This document shows positions 51,091-60,956 of a stretch of 64,000 nt of DNA, in pieces. This DNA comes from CAWBXL01 sp963837365. GTDB taxonomy: Bacteria > Acidobacteriota > Terriglobia > Terriglobales > Acidobacteriaceae. The notes under the pieces were generated by a model. It worked only from the letters and a program-made list of their open reading frames with translations, was not told where the DNA came from and made no database searches. Position numbers and translations under genes: made by a program. The stretch covers positions 1,178,001-1,242,000 of the forward strand of contig CAWIMW010000002.1 of NCBI GenBank assembly GCA_963837365.1, given 5' to 3'. Numbering within the stretch: the first letter of the stretch is position 1; each line of letters starts with the position of its first letter.

Positions 51091-52854
51091 CTACTGTGCC
51101 TTAACAAATTCTTCCATCACCGCCTTGCGCATGAGGTCTGGCGGTAGTAGACCTTGCGACAGAATGAAGTCATGGAATTTCTTCTGATTGAACTTTGGAC
51201 CCAGGGCCGCTTCTACATCTTTACGCAGGGCTAGCAGCTTGGTGTAGCCGTAGAAGTAGCTGTTGGCCTGGCCGGGGGCGCGGTAGGTGTAGCGCTCTAC
51301 TTCTTGTTTGGCCATGGCATGGGATTGGACCACATCTTGCTCCAACACGCGATAGGCCTCTTCAGGTTGGATTTTTCCTGATTGCAATTCTGGGTCAAGG
51401 AACGCACGCGCCGCCCGGAGCAGACGGTAGTCGAGCGAGACCAGTTGTCCTTCCAGCGGCATGAACGGCCTGGTGATGTACTCGGAATAGAGACCCCAGC
51501 CTTCGACGTTAGTGCTGTTGAAGGCATAGCGGATTCTGGCCAGCGAGACGCCGCGCTCCAGCATGGCGTCGAATTGCAGTTCATGGCCGGGGCGGGCTTC
51601 GTGGGCGATTAGGGTCCAAGCGGCCGCGTCGAAAGTGAAGTCGTCGTATTTATCTCCAGCTTTTTCGCCCGGGGCTGGTGGTAGATTCAGCGGCAGGACG
51701 AATTCTCCTTTTTGCCCGGTGTTGTGCAGAAACGGCGGAGGCGACATGTGCGGCGCCGGTTGTTGCGCGCTTTCAGCGGCATCCGCTATGCGGATGCGCG
51801 CCGGACGGTCGGGCAAGGTCACCAGTTGATGGTCCACGATGATCTTTTCCACCTGCTTGAGGCGTTCCTGATACAGCGGCAGAATGGCGTCGCCTACGAT
51901 CTGTTTCTTTTTCAACTCGCGGATAACATCGCGATAATCGCTGGAAGGCAGTTTGCGCTGTTTGGCAATTTGCTCCGCGATTGGCTGCATCTCTGCCTGT
52001 AACTCAGTAAAGGCTTTGTGTGCCATCGCCGCCAGCTGATGTGGCGGAATATCAATACCGAAGTCTTCAAGATTCAGCGCGTACTCTTCCGGAGGCAAGC
52101 GGAAATCAGTGCGGGCTTTGGGCAGAACATTTTCTTTTGTCCATGCGTCGTACTCGGCGAGTTGAGTCTTTAATTTTTCGTAGGGCTCCTGCCAACCAAC
52201 GATTTTGTACTTCTCGAGCAGCGCAGCCATGCCGCTTACGAAACTGGAGGTGCGGCCCAGCTCGGTTTCGATTTCGGTCTTTGCCGGGTATACAACCCCC
52301 GGTTTGGCCATCTGCTCTTTTACCCGCTGCTTGAGAATTTCGGTGAGCGGCGTGAAGCCCGGCTCCAAGCCGGCGTACTTGCGGATGCGCACGACAGCAG
52401 CGGCCCGGCGCTCGTTGGGGGTCTGTTCATCGAGAAGAATGCGCAGGCCGCCGAAGACTGCCCCGCTGGCGTTGAGGAAAGGGACTTCATGGGCACGTTC
52501 GAAGTCGTCTTCGCGGAACTGCAATTCGATCCGGCGGATTAAGATTTGCAAATCCTGTGCGACTTCTTTCTGCTTTTCCTGGGACAAGGCGCTTTTCAGC
52601 TTGACTAGTACTGCGTCGGTCTCAGCCCGTTCCTGATCTTCGTCCGCCAAGGTTGGCTGGCTGATTTGGGTATCGAACTCACTTAAACCCTGATTGGAGC
52701 CCAATTCAGGGTGATGCTTTATCTGTAGGTTCAACAATTGTTCTGTGTAATTGTTGCTGACGGAAATCCAGTCCGTGGATCCGGTTTTGGTTTGCCCGAG
52801 GCAAACGGGGCACAAAAATGCGATAACTGCAAACAAACTTAACTTTCGCAGCAA
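51091..52854 (-). CDS. Secreted DUF885-family putative metallopeptidase
   Basis: A 587-residue protein with a signal peptide (MLRKLSLFAVIAFLCPVCLG). It belongs to the DUF885 group related to gluzincin peptidases. The zinc motif is seen as LIAHEARPGHELQ (HExxxxH variant) with the downstream STNVEGWGLYSEY Glu. The C-terminal part has RYTYRAPGQANSYFYGYTKL, also conserved in the family. Periplasmic peptide hydrolysis is likely but the substrate is unknown. Confidence 0.82.
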   Translation of the reverse strand: MLRKLSLFAVIAFLCPVCLGQTKTGSTDWISVSNNYTEQLLNLQIKHHPELGSNQGLSEFDTQISQPTLADEDQERAETDAVLVKLKSALSQEKQKEVAQDLQILIRRIELQFREDDFERAHEVPFLNASGAVFGGLRILLDEQTPNERRAAAVVRIRKYAGLEPGFTPLTEILKQRVKEQMAKPGVVYPAKTEIETELGRTSSFVSGMAALLEKYKIVGWQEPYEKLKTQLAEYDAWTKENVLPKARTDFRLPPEEYALNLEDFGIDIPPHQLAAMAHKAFTELQAEMQPIAEQIAKQRKLPSSDYRDVIRELKKKQIVGDAILPLYQERLKQVEKIIVDHQLVTLPDRPARIRIADAAESAQQPAPHMSPPPFLHNTGQKGEFVLPLNLPPAPGEKAGDKYDDFTFDAAAWTLIAHEARPGHELQFDAMLERGVSLARIRYAFNSTNVEGWGLYSEYITRPFMPLEGQLVSLDYRLLRAARAFLDPELQSGKIQPEEAYRVLEQDVVQSHAMAKQEVERYTYRAPGQANSYFYGYTKLLALRKDVEAALGPKFNQKKFHDFILSQGLLPPDLMRKAVMEEFVKAQ

Positions 52855-53018
52855 GGTTCCTCCTCAAAGGTCGCAGCTGCGTTCAGGGAACACAGCAGGC
52901 CAGTTCTGCCCGTTAGGAATGCGGCTGACCATGTTCTATTGCAGGATTGAAGTGCCATTTCTTGATGGCATCATAGCAAGGTCTAAAAAGTTTCGGGATT
53001 CACCTCGCGAAAATCTTT

Positions 53019-54335
53019 CTATTGCGGCATCCACTCATAGGGGAATAGTTTTCCCGCTTCTTCCGGAGTTAGCTTGACGCCGGCCAGTTCTGCCGCGTAA
53101 GCCAATACTGGATCTTTTCCCGCCGCGATGGCGGCTGCGCTGGGAAGCATCAGCTGATCGGGAGTGATGCCCACATGCTCAAGGCTCTTGCCGTCGCTCA
53201 TGATCACGTCGGCAATGGTCACAGAGACACCATAAAAAACCACTGTGTCTGCCCCTGCCCGCTCCAGATAATGCCTGGATTCCATCACGCTGCCAGAAGT
53301 CTGATCGCCCAACACGATTCCGCGCTTTTCCAGCTGCATAACGCGAGCGAACATCTCCGAGGAAGAAGCCGACCGGCTATCAACCAGCACAATCAGCTTG
53401 CCGGTAAAGGCGGCGCCGCCAGCGCCATCGGCCATTTCAACCTTTTTATCCTTGCGCTCGACCAGGTCGGCAATCTTCACATTTTTTTCGAACATGTCTC
53501 CGGTCAGACGCTTCAGAGTTTCGACCGCACCTCCGGGATTGCCACGCAAATCAATGATGAGTGCCTTGTATTTGCGTGCTTTTCCCGTCATGCTGCGGAC
53601 TTCGACAGGGGAAAAAATAAATTCTCCAAACTTAAGGATGGCCAACTGGTCGCCGAACTCAGCCCAGCGGGCACGCATGAGGTGCATGAACGATTCGTCC
53701 TGCCGCACGAGGTCCCAAAAATCGCCCGACGGTTTCGTCAGGTCGCGCGTGAGTTTCCCCTGAACAATTTTGGCAGCTACCTCAATTTTCCGCTGCTCTC
53801 CGGTGGGGGATTGAAGTTCGAGCTGCAAGCTGGGTTGGGGACGCAGGACACCAAACACATATTCCAGCTTCCAAAGAGTGTCGCGAGTGGGAGTGAAGTC
53901 GTTGATGGAAAGGATTTCATCTCCAGGCTTAAGGCCCTTCGTTTCGGCATCACTTTTCGGGCGCACCTGGCCGACAAAACAACGGTCACCCACCATAAGA
54001 TAGTTGAAGCCATAGTCATGATGGTATGGACGCATCGGCGGCAGAAAAAATGTGTGCGAGTCGTTCAGCTTGTCGAGGGTGGCAGCGATATTGGCCAGCG
54101 CCATATTGTTGGACGGCGCCACGTCAATTTTCTTCCTGGCCTCTTCGGTGGTTTGTTCCCAGTTGAGGCCGTGGAAGGCGGGATCGTAGTAGTGCTTCCT
54201 TACTTCCCCCATGACCTGCGACAACATGACCTGTGCGCGATCACGATCTAAATTATTCATCTGCTGAGACGGAGCCATAGCAGGTATCAGGAAAAGACAG
54301 CAGGTTACTGAGAGGGAAAACTTACTGGTGGGCAT
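53019..54335 (-). CDS. S41-family (C-terminal processing type) peptidase
   Basis: A 438-residue protein with an N-terminal signal (LSVTCCLFLIPAMA). A helical N-domain precedes a PDZ-like domain (GQVRPKSDAETKGLKPGDEI, then LSINDF) and the S41 core: ALIIDLRGNPGGAVETLKRL, then LIVLVDSRSASSSEMFARVM with the nucleophile Ser, then GIVLGDQTSGSVMESRHYL. The Lys expected in the GxxxGK element of bacterial CTPs is not evident, which suggests a tricorn-like or variant catalytic set. Periplasmic; substrate unknown. Confidence 0.85.
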   Translation of the reverse strand: MPTSKFSLSVTCCLFLIPAMAPSQQMNNLDRDRAQVMLSQVMGEVRKHYYDPAFHGLNWEQTTEEARKKIDVAPSNNMALANIAATLDKLNDSHTFFLPPMRPYHHDYGFNYLMVGDRCFVGQVRPKSDAETKGLKPGDEILSINDFTPTRDTLWKLEYVFGVLRPQPSLQLELQSPTGEQRKIEVAAKIVQGKLTRDLTKPSGDFWDLVRQDESFMHLMRARWAEFGDQLAILKFGEFIFSPVEVRSMTGKARKYKALIIDLRGNPGGAVETLKRLTGDMFEKNVKIADLVERKDKKVEMADGAGGAAFTGKLIVLVDSRSASSSEMFARVMQLEKRGIVLGDQTSGSVMESRHYLERAGADTVVFYGVSVTIADVIMSDGKSLEHVGITPDQLMLPSAAAIAAGKDPVLAYAAELAGVKLTPEEAGKLFPYEWMPQ

Positions 54336-54445
54336 GATATACGCTCCGGAAATTTCTTAGACATCCTGGGCCCGTGATCACGATGAAGTATAAAGGAAAA
54401 GACGGAAGAGCAATAGTTCCGTAAGCAGATGGGTATAGTAGTCGC

Positions 54446-55177
54446 ATGAATAATCCGAGGGGGAAAATCGCTTTGGTCACCGGAGGCAATCGCGGGATTG
54501 GGGCGGCGATTTCGTTGGCTTTGGCTGGAACTGGGTGTGATGTTGCCGTTAACTTTCGTTCCCGGGCTGCAGAGGCGGAGAAAGTTTGCGGAGAGATTGG
54601 CGGGATGGGTCGGCGGGTAATTGCGGTGCAGGCGGATGTTTCCTCGTCTGAGCAAGTGAAGAAGATGGCGACACGGGTGGAGCAGGAACTTGGGCCGGTG
54701 AATATTTTGGTGAACAACGCGGCCATGATGCGTCCGCAGAAGCCTGAGGACATTACTGAGGCAGATTGGGACGAGCATATTAATGTCAATCTGAAGTCGG
54801 CGTTTCTCGTAACTCAGGCTTTTTTGCCGAAGATGCGCGAACAACGATGGGGGCGGATCATCAACATTTCTTCGGTGGCGGCGCAGATTGGCGGGCTAGT
54901 CGGGCCGCATTATGCCGCGTCCAAGGCCGGGATGCTAGGGCTTACCCGGGCTTATGCCCAGGTGCTGGCGAAGGAAGGAATTACGGTGAATTCGGTTTGT
55001 CCGGCGCTGATTGATACCGAGATGGTGCGGTCGAATCCGCGGGCGAATCCGGGGCTGATTCCGGTGGGACGGTTTGGAACGGTGGAGGAAGTGGCTTCAG
55101 TGGTGTTGATGTTGGCGGAGAATGGGTACATGACCGGGCAGACGGTGAATGTGAATGGCGGGTGGTATGTGAGTTAG
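54446..55177 (+). CDS. Short-chain dehydrogenase/reductase (FabG-like)
   Basis: A 243-residue classical SDR. The cofactor motif is VTGGNRGIGAAIS (TGxxxGxG), with Arg39 and nearby basic residues (FRSRAAEAE) suggesting NADPH. The NNAAM motif (ILVNNAAMMRP) and the catalytic Ser-Tyr-Lys (INISSVAAQ, HYAASKAG) are present. The C-terminal GQTVNVNGGWYVS is typical of FabG-like reductases. Outside a fab cluster, so the substrate is open. It is divergent from the S41 gene. Confidence 0.9.
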   Translation: MNNPRGKIALVTGGNRGIGAAISLALAGTGCDVAVNFRSRAAEAEKVCGEIGGMGRRVIAVQADVSSSEQVKKMATRVEQELGPVNILVNNAAMMRPQKPEDITEADWDEHINVNLKSAFLVTQAFLPKMREQRWGRIINISSVAAQIGGLVGPHYAASKAGMLGLTRAYAQVLAKEGITVNSVCPALIDTEMVRSNPRANPGLIPVGRFGTVEEVASVVLMLAENGYMTGQTVNVNGGWYVS

Positions 55178-55186
55178 TAGGCTTTC

Positions 55187-55270
55187 TTTCGCCCTTTTCA
55201 GGGCTTGCCCGCACGTCTGCTTACCCACGGCTTACGTGGGCTGCAATCTTTCGCCGCTTCGCGGCTGGGC
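55187..55270. repeat. Dispersed CTTTCGCC...GGCTGG repeat
   Basis: CTTTCGCCCTTTTCAGGGCT, an ACCCACGG/CTTACGTGGG hairpin and TCTTTCGCCGCTTCGCGGCTGG. The same words frame the hairpin at 29350-29455 between iscS and iscU. Confidence 0.55.
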
Positions 55271-55381
55271 TAAGCTGTGAGTGCCTTTTGTGCTGCCCTA
55301 AGGTCGGCGCTCCATCCGGGGATTGCTGTCAAACTTGACTATTACGCGCGGCTGGAGCAGTCTTCACAATCCAGAGGGCCC

Positions 55382-56104
55382 ATGCCAATATTCACGATGC
55401 AACTCTTCAAGCCCTCCCCACTCTGCTCGATGCGACACCTCCTGCAAGGAGCGGCGGCGGTTCTTTGCCTCGCCGCTTTTGGCTGCGGCCATGCGCAGGT
55501 TCCTTTCCCCCAGCACATGAGTTTCGCTTCTACCCTGGCCGCGACGCCGCAAACGCAGACCAGCGGACCCATGCAGGCTGCCGCGGGCTTCGATAAATTC
55601 TTTCTGCACGACAAGTGCACCGCGCAATACCCGCCCCAGCCTGATACCTGCCTGCACGACCGGCTCCACGAGCAATCATTCATCTTCGGCGGAAAAGCGG
55701 GGACGGTCTACGATGTCACCCTGCGTATTCGTGGCATTTTCGAACCCACCACCATCACCGGCGGCGAAACGCCCGATCCTGAGCACCCCTACTTCAAGGC
55801 CGGCGGTACCGTCAGCACACCGGATTGGTCACACTGGGAAATCGAAATTTCGGAACCCCAGCAGACGTACTGGCTGAATCACTATCCCTCGGTCGGACAC
55901 ACCATCTATAAGGAGGACTTCGAGGCAACCATCACGGTAGCAGCGGGTGCAACCGTCGTCATCCGGGTCACCGACGGTAACGACCGGCAGATCGACAACG
56001 GCAAGACCGCCCCGGATCGGCAACAAATCATCGCAGGCGTCGTGGACCAACCCCTCGCAGGCCAGATGTTGCGTCTCGATGTTGTCCGCGTGAAAGCAAG
56101 ATAA
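55382..56104 (+). CDS. Secreted protein of unknown function
   Basis: A 240-residue protein from ATG 55382, which has a GAGG site; upstream starts are possible. The N-terminus leads to a hydrophobic export segment (LLQGAAAVLCLAAFGCGHAQ). The mature part is beta-rich: FFLHDKCTAQYPPQPDTCLH (two Cys), VYDVTLRIRGIFEPTTI, then HYPSVGHTIYKEDFEATITV and VIRVTDGNDRQIDNGK. The fold resembles a jelly-roll or PPC-like sandwich, but no family is named. GC-rich codon use fits its neighbours. Confidence 0.65.
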   Translation: MPIFTMQLFKPSPLCSMRHLLQGAAAVLCLAAFGCGHAQVPFPQHMSFASTLAATPQTQTSGPMQAAAGFDKFFLHDKCTAQYPPQPDTCLHDRLHEQSFIFGGKAGTVYDVTLRIRGIFEPTTITGGETPDPEHPYFKAGGTVSTPDWSHWEIEISEPQQTYWLNHYPSVGHTIYKEDFEATITVAAGATVVIRVTDGNDRQIDNGKTAPDRQQIIAGVVDQPLAGQMLRLDVVRVKAR

Positions 56105-56199
56105 GGAGGGTAGTTCAGGCAACTCTCTGGCGATAGGATCGGCCATCCGGCAGTACGATCTTTGTTCAATCTAGAGTAAAGTTAGTCGCGCTAAACCCC

Positions 56200-57828
56200 A
56201 TGCTCCTTCCCGCGAGGTTTCTCGTGAAACGATTGCAGCACTTCGTTGCTCTGGTTCTCTTTGCCTGCTTGACCCTCCCTCTCAGCGTCGCCGCTGAAGC
56301 CCCACGGCTGATTCAGAAAGATGGCCGCTGGGCGCTCTTGGTGGATGACAAGCCGTATCTCATGCTGGGAGGCCAGATTCACAACTCCAGCGCCTGGCCG
56401 TCGGAGTTGCCGGACGTGTGGAAGTCGCTGGCGGCGCTGCATGCGAACACGGTGGAGGCCCCGGTCTATTGGGAGCAGATCGAAGCCCAGCAAGGTAAGT
56501 TTGACTGGAGCAATGTAGATCAACTCATAAAAGGCGCGCGGGAACACAATCTGCACGTCGTGTTGCTGTGGTTTGGCACCTGGAAAAACGGCAACATGCA
56601 CTATGTTCCCGAGTGGATCAAGACGGACACGCAGAAGTATCCACGAGTGGTCCGCCCCGACGGCGAGCCGACGGATGTTCTTTCGGCAAACTCGCGCACC
56701 AACCTAGAAGCCGACAAAGCAGCGTTCGTGGCGCTCATGCGGCATCTGAAAGAAATCGATGCCACCGAACACACAGTTCTGATGGTGCAGGTGGAAAATG
56801 AGTCAGGCATCGTCGGCTGCGTGCGCGACTTTTCACCGGATGCCAACAAGGCATTCGCCGGACAGGTCCCGGCTGACATGCTGGCGGCGGCGCACAAGCA
56901 GCCGGGCACGTGGAGTGAAGTTTTCAAAGGCGATGCAGATGAACTGTTCCAGCTTTACCATCAGGCGCGCTATGTGAACGAGATCGCGGCCGCGGGCAAA
57001 GCCGAATTTACTATTCCGGTTTACATCAATGTGTGGCTGAGCTACCCGCCGGCAGAGCTACCGGAACGGCGCATTCCAATTCCCGGCATCCAGTATCCCA
57101 GCGGAGGAGCGGTGCAGAAATACGTGGGCCTCTGGCGCGCACTGGCGCCCGCCATCGAAATGATCGCTCCCGATATCTACAGCGATGACGCAGGATTCGT
57201 TCGCGACGTGATCGCCGCCTATCATCGCCCGGACAACCCGCTGTCAATTCCGGAGATCGGCAGATCGGATAGCTTCGCCAAATTTTTGTTCTACGCACTC
57301 GGCGAGGGAGCGATCGGCTTTGCCCCATTCGGAGTCGATCCCAAAGGATGGAACATCCTGGGAGATGCGGCCCCAGCCGCCCACGCAAAAAACTTCGCGC
57401 TTCTGCTACCTATGAGCGGCGAGATCGCCAAGCTGAACTTCGAGGGCAAACTGAAGACTTCCATTGAAGAACTCGGCCACGCCCAACGGGAGCTAGATTT
57501 CGGTTCCTGGCAAGCCACGGTTTCCTACGGCTTTCCGCAACCCGATGGGCGACGTCCACCGGGCACGAGTGATGCTCACGGGGCGGCACTGGTGGCGCAA
57601 CTCGGACCGGATGAATTCCTGGTGACGGGACTGGACGCCAGCGTCAGTTTTCATTTGCCGGGGCGGTTACCCGGCATGCGCATGCAAATCCTCTCTGCGC
57701 AGGAGGGTTCGTACGTTGACGGAGCCTGGAAGCCCACGCGTCTTTGGAACGGCGATGAGACTGACCGAGGTTTGCAGTTCCGGCAAGGCGATTCTGCGGT
57801 CGTGCGGATTCGGTTGGGACGGTTCTGA
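56200..57828 (+). CDS. GH35-like beta-galactosidase/glycosidase, secreted
   Basis: A 542-residue protein with a signal peptide (FVALVLFACLTLPLSVAAEA). The TIM-barrel domain resembles GH35/GH42-type beta-galactosidases: NTVEAPVYWEQIEAQQGKFD, the acid/base Glu in MVQVENESG, and the probable nucleophile Glu in LSIPEIGRSDS. A C-terminal beta domain (DUF5597-like, about residues 400-540) ends FRQGDSAVVRIRLGRF. It probably hydrolyses galactose-containing plant or microbial polysaccharides in the periplasm or outside (inference). Monocistronic. Confidence 0.85.
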   Translation: MLLPARFLVKRLQHFVALVLFACLTLPLSVAAEAPRLIQKDGRWALLVDDKPYLMLGGQIHNSSAWPSELPDVWKSLAALHANTVEAPVYWEQIEAQQGKFDWSNVDQLIKGAREHNLHVVLLWFGTWKNGNMHYVPEWIKTDTQKYPRVVRPDGEPTDVLSANSRTNLEADKAAFVALMRHLKEIDATEHTVLMVQVENESGIVGCVRDFSPDANKAFAGQVPADMLAAAHKQPGTWSEVFKGDADELFQLYHQARYVNEIAAAGKAEFTIPVYINVWLSYPPAELPERRIPIPGIQYPSGGAVQKYVGLWRALAPAIEMIAPDIYSDDAGFVRDVIAAYHRPDNPLSIPEIGRSDSFAKFLFYALGEGAIGFAPFGVDPKGWNILGDAAPAAHAKNFALLLPMSGEIAKLNFEGKLKTSIEELGHAQRELDFGSWQATVSYGFPQPDGRRPPGTSDAHGAALVAQLGPDEFLVTGLDASVSFHLPGRLPGMRMQILSAQEGSYVDGAWKPTRLWNGDETDRGLQFRQGDSAVVRIRLGRF

Positions 57829-58085
57829 TGCTCAAGTCGCGGCGTCGGGAAGAGACGTTTCCTGTACGCCAATTTTCCATCAGTACTTTAGGTAAGAGGT
57901 AATGCCGGCTGCGCGGCAGCGTGCCCTACATGGTTAATTTCGATGTTTCCATTTTGCCAACTCTCGGCCTTCTGAATTTACGGCGACCTTGAGAGAGGTG
58001 ATTTGTATCTCCAAAGCTGCACCTGCGGGGTCTGCCGCTGCGCCACCAGACATGACTATTCCGAAAGAAGCGCATGTAGTTCACC

Positions 58086-58919
58086 TCAGCCAAACAGCGA
58101 CTCAATCGCCTGCACCGCGTCTGGCGGGAGCGTCAGTTCGAGGCTGGCCAGGTCTTGCTTCATGTGCTCGGGGTTGGAAGTGCCGGTTAAGGGCAGCATT
58201 CCTACTGAGCGGGCGAAGGCGAACACGATCTGTGCAGGTGTAGCATTGGCGCGGGTGGCAAGAGTTGTAACCAGAGGATGCTCTAGCACCCCCGGATTCG
58301 CTGTGAGCAGCGAGAATCCTTGATAGATGATTATTCTCTGCTGGCAGAAGGCGCGCACCTTGCGGTCCCATCCCGTGCGGGCGAAACAGCGATTTTGTAC
58401 GAAGGCGGGCGCTTCGCTGTGGGCATCCGCCATCTGCTCAAGATGCGGCAGAGATACATTGCTCACGCCGAGCAGACGCGTGCGCCCGGCATTGCGCTGC
58501 TGCACCATGGCTTCCCAGACTTCGGCATCGGATTCGGTCCAGTCGTATCCGCTGGAGGGCCCGTGCAGCACGAAGCTGTCGACGTGGTCGGTGTCGAGGT
58601 GTTCGAGCGAACTGGCCATCGACTGTGCGACCTGAACGGACAGACTGGCGGCGGGATCGTAGGGCAAACGGTGGTCCTGTCCGCGCTGATAGGTAAATTT
58701 CGTTTGCAGAAAAAGATCGGCGCGTGTGACTACGCCTGCGCGATACGCGGAGGCCAGGCCCTCGCCGACTCCGGTTTCGAAGTAGTGGCGGCGCTGGTTG
58801 GCGGTGTCGATGGCGCGAAAACCCGCGCGGATCGCTAGTTCCGTGAGGGCGGGAGTGCGGTCTTCTTTCCAGGCGGTGCCATAGAGGAAATTAGGGGTAG
58901 ACGGAAGGGCGGTGGGCAT
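58086..58919 (-). CDS. Aldo/keto reductase
   Basis: A 277-residue TIM-barrel AKR. Catalytic residues: Asp in AIDTANQRRHYFE (with Tyr in RRHYFE, displaced relative to the usual position), Lys in FLQTKFTYQ, His in FVLHGPSS. The C-terminal cofactor part GMLPLTGTSNPEHMKQDLAS is typical. The RRHYFE variant and a short sequence overall place it among the less-characterised AKRs; substrate unknown. Minus strand, facing away from the rsfS cluster. Confidence 0.85.
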   Translation of the reverse strand: MPTALPSTPNFLYGTAWKEDRTPALTELAIRAGFRAIDTANQRRHYFETGVGEGLASAYRAGVVTRADLFLQTKFTYQRGQDHRLPYDPAASLSVQVAQSMASSLEHLDTDHVDSFVLHGPSSGYDWTESDAEVWEAMVQQRNAGRTRLLGVSNVSLPHLEQMADAHSEAPAFVQNRCFARTGWDRKVRAFCQQRIIIYQGFSLLTANPGVLEHPLVTTLATRANATPAQIVFAFARSVGMLPLTGTSNPEHMKQDLASLELTLPPDAVQAIESLFG

Positions 58920-59031
58920 CGGGTTATTGTGACATGGGGCGCGGTGGATAGGTGGTGAGTCCTCTGTCCAGATTACCCCTCTCAGCTACAATGACTACAG
59001 CCCCACGGCCCGGAGTGCCACCAGTCTCTTC

Positions 59032-59451
59032 ATGAGTAAGAATGATCTGAAACATCAAGTCGCCGAAGCCATTCACGCCTGTCAGGACAAGAAGGCGGAA
59101 GAAATCACCATATTGGAGTTGGAACAAGGGTCGGGGGCGTTTACCGATTACTTTGTCGTGTGTAGCGGGACCAATCCGCGGCAAGTGCAGGCCATCGCCG
59201 ATGAGGTGGAAACTCGTCTGGAGAAAAAAATAGGCATGCGGGTGAACCACATGGAGGGGTACAAGCAAGCGGAGTGGGTGCTGCTCGATTACGTGGATTT
59301 TGTGGTGCACGTGTTTTCCGAGAAAGCACGCAGGTTTTATGAGCTGGAGCGGTTGTGGAAGTCAGCCAAACGGCTGGAGGCTTCGGAGTGGAAAGCTTCC
59401 GGCAAGACTCGGGCGGCTGCTCCACGAGGGCGTAAGAAGAAACTGGCTTAG
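59032..59451 (+). CDS. rsfS: Ribosomal silencing factor RsfS
   Basis: A 139-residue RsfS/Iojap protein that binds L14 and blocks subunit joining in starvation (family knowledge). The signature is QGSGAFTDYFVVCSGTNPRQ and LLDYVDFVVHVFSEKARRFY, ELERLW. A basic tail (RGRKKKLA) extends past the family's usual end. A TACAAT -10-like box lies 40 bases upstream; no Shine-Dalgarno. First of a plus-strand run with rlmH. Confidence 0.94.
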   Translation: MSKNDLKHQVAEAIHACQDKKAEEITILELEQGSGAFTDYFVVCSGTNPRQVQAIADEVETRLEKKIGMRVNHMEGYKQAEWVLLDYVDFVVHVFSEKARRFYELERLWKSAKRLEASEWKASGKTRAAAPRGRKKKLA

Positions 59452-59463
59452 AGTGCATTTTTC

Positions 59464-60298
59464 ATGACCACTTCCCTTAACTCCAGCGCGGCTTGGGGGA
59501 GTTCCTATCGCTTAGTCGCCTCGGAAAAATGGAAAGCCAAATCGGCGGTCATGGGGAGCGCGGTTACCCAGGCGCTGGTCGAATACTCCCGTCCGCAACC
59601 TGGTATGAAAGTCCTGGACCTGGCCAGCGGTACCGGGGAACCTGCCATCAGTATTGCTTCGCGGCTGGCTTCTACAGGGCACGTGACTGCGCTCGATCAA
59701 AGCGCTGAGTTGCTGGAGATTACGGCGGAGCGGGCGCGAAAACGCGGACTGACCAACCTCACAGTGCATCCTGCGGATGCCAATCGTCTACCCTTTCCCG
59801 ACAATAGCTTCGATCTGATCACTTGCCGGTTTGGAGTGATGTTCTTTGGCGAGACTGCCCTGGGGGAAGCTCACCGTGTGTTGAAACCTGGAGGGCGGGC
59901 CTGCTTCGCGGCCTGGGGGCCGTTTGAGCAGCCCTATTGGGCAAGCATGATGGGAGTGGTGCACAAACATGTCGGCGGGACCTCCTCTGCCGCCGGGGCA
60001 TGATGTCTTCAGATATTCGCAGCCGGGAAGTTTGTCGGGGGCGCTGCGAGCGGCGGGTTTTTCCTCGGTAGAAGAAGAAACCAGGACAGTGGATTGGACC
60101 TGGCAGGGGACTCCCGAGGATGTCTGGGAGCAGGCGAAGGCAGTGGCGGCTGCGTTTCGGGTGATGCTTGATCGAGTTCCGGCAGAAAAGTGGGATGAGA
60201 TCAACCGCGAGGTCGTGGCGGCGGTCCAAAAGTATGTGGTTGGGGATGAGATTCGGTTTGGGGCAACCGTGGTATTTGCTGCTGGGGAAAAGCATTAA
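59464..60298 (+). pseudogene. SAM-dependent methyltransferase (UbiE-like) split by one frameshift
   Basis: From ATG 59464: the SAM motif VLDLASGTGEPAISIA, ALDQSAELLEI, DANRLPFPDNSFDLITCRFG and RVLKPGGRACFAAWG. The frame ends at 60003. One base fewer in the GGCGGGA run near 59977-59983 continues the frame as PPLPPGHDVFRYSQPGSLSG, then ALRAAGFSSVEEETRTVDW, to 60298. A single-base indel is the only lesion, so sequencing error is as likely as true inactivation. It lies between rsfS and rlmH, all plus strand. Confidence 0.8.
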
Positions 60299-60347
60299 CC
60301 ACAGAGGTCACAGAGCTTACACAGAGACTCTGTGCTTTCTGTGGTTA
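60297..60347. repeat. Inverted repeat before rlmH
   Basis: TAACCACAGA on the left pairs with TCTGTGGTTA on the right; inner CACAGAG/CTCTGTG also pair. It overlaps the end of the methyltransferase reading frame. Confidence 0.65.
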
Positions 60348-60357
60348 AATCTTTTCT

Positions 60358-60792
60358 GTGAAGCTCAAAGTTGCCTGGGTAGGAAGGACGAAGGAACCAG
60401 CGATCCAGTCTCTGACGGATGAGTATTTGAAACGGATCGCACGCTATGTTCCTGTCGAAGGGGTTTCCCTAAAAGATGAAGCGGCCCTGAAGGGCCTGGG
60501 TGGTCGAGGCACCCGCCTCCACATAGTTTTGCTTGATAGCCGGGGTAAGCAGATGTCCTCCGAGGAGTTGGCCCGGTTTTTGGGGGATTATCAGGATCGG
60601 AATCCTTTGCCTCTGGTGTTTGCGGTTGGGCCGGCTAATGGCTTTAGCGAGGAGGCGCGGGGGGCAGCTTCTTTATTGTTGTCTCTGGGGAAGATGACTT
60701 TGTCGCATGAATTGGCGCGGGTGGTGTTGCTCGAGCAGCTTTATCGGGCGTTCACGATTTTGCAGGGACATCCTTACCATTTGGGGCATTGA
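60358..60792 (+). CDS. rlmH: 23S rRNA (pseudouridine1915-N3)-methyltransferase RlmH
   Basis: A 144-residue SPOUT methyltransferase. The knot region shows LHIVLLDSRGKQMSSEELAR and FAVGPANGFSEEARG, ending in LSHELARVVLLEQLYRAFTI and GHPYHLGH. It methylates pseudouridine 1915 in helix 69. The start codon is GTG (60358), directly after the inverted repeat, without a Shine-Dalgarno. Confidence 0.93.
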   Translation: MKLKVAWVGRTKEPAIQSLTDEYLKRIARYVPVEGVSLKDEAALKGLGGRGTRLHIVLLDSRGKQMSSEELARFLGDYQDRNPLPLVFAVGPANGFSEEARGAASLLLSLGKMTLSHELARVVLLEQLYRAFTILQGHPYHLGH

Positions 60793-60956
60793 GCTTAGGG
60801 GGCTGAAGCCCGCATATATTTTGTTGTTCTCGGCACGGCTAAGCCATGTCCTCCCGAAGTGATTTGCGGCTTTGAAGCTACCCCGTACCTTCGTGATGTT
60901 TCAGAGAACCACTCCCGCCAATTAGAGTGTTCATAGTTCCCTCGTGAGGTTTGTAC

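Noticed and set aside
53175..54251. 358-codon plus-strand frame opposite the S41 peptidase
   Set aside because: Mirror of a well-supported gene with recognisable motifs; no independent evidence.
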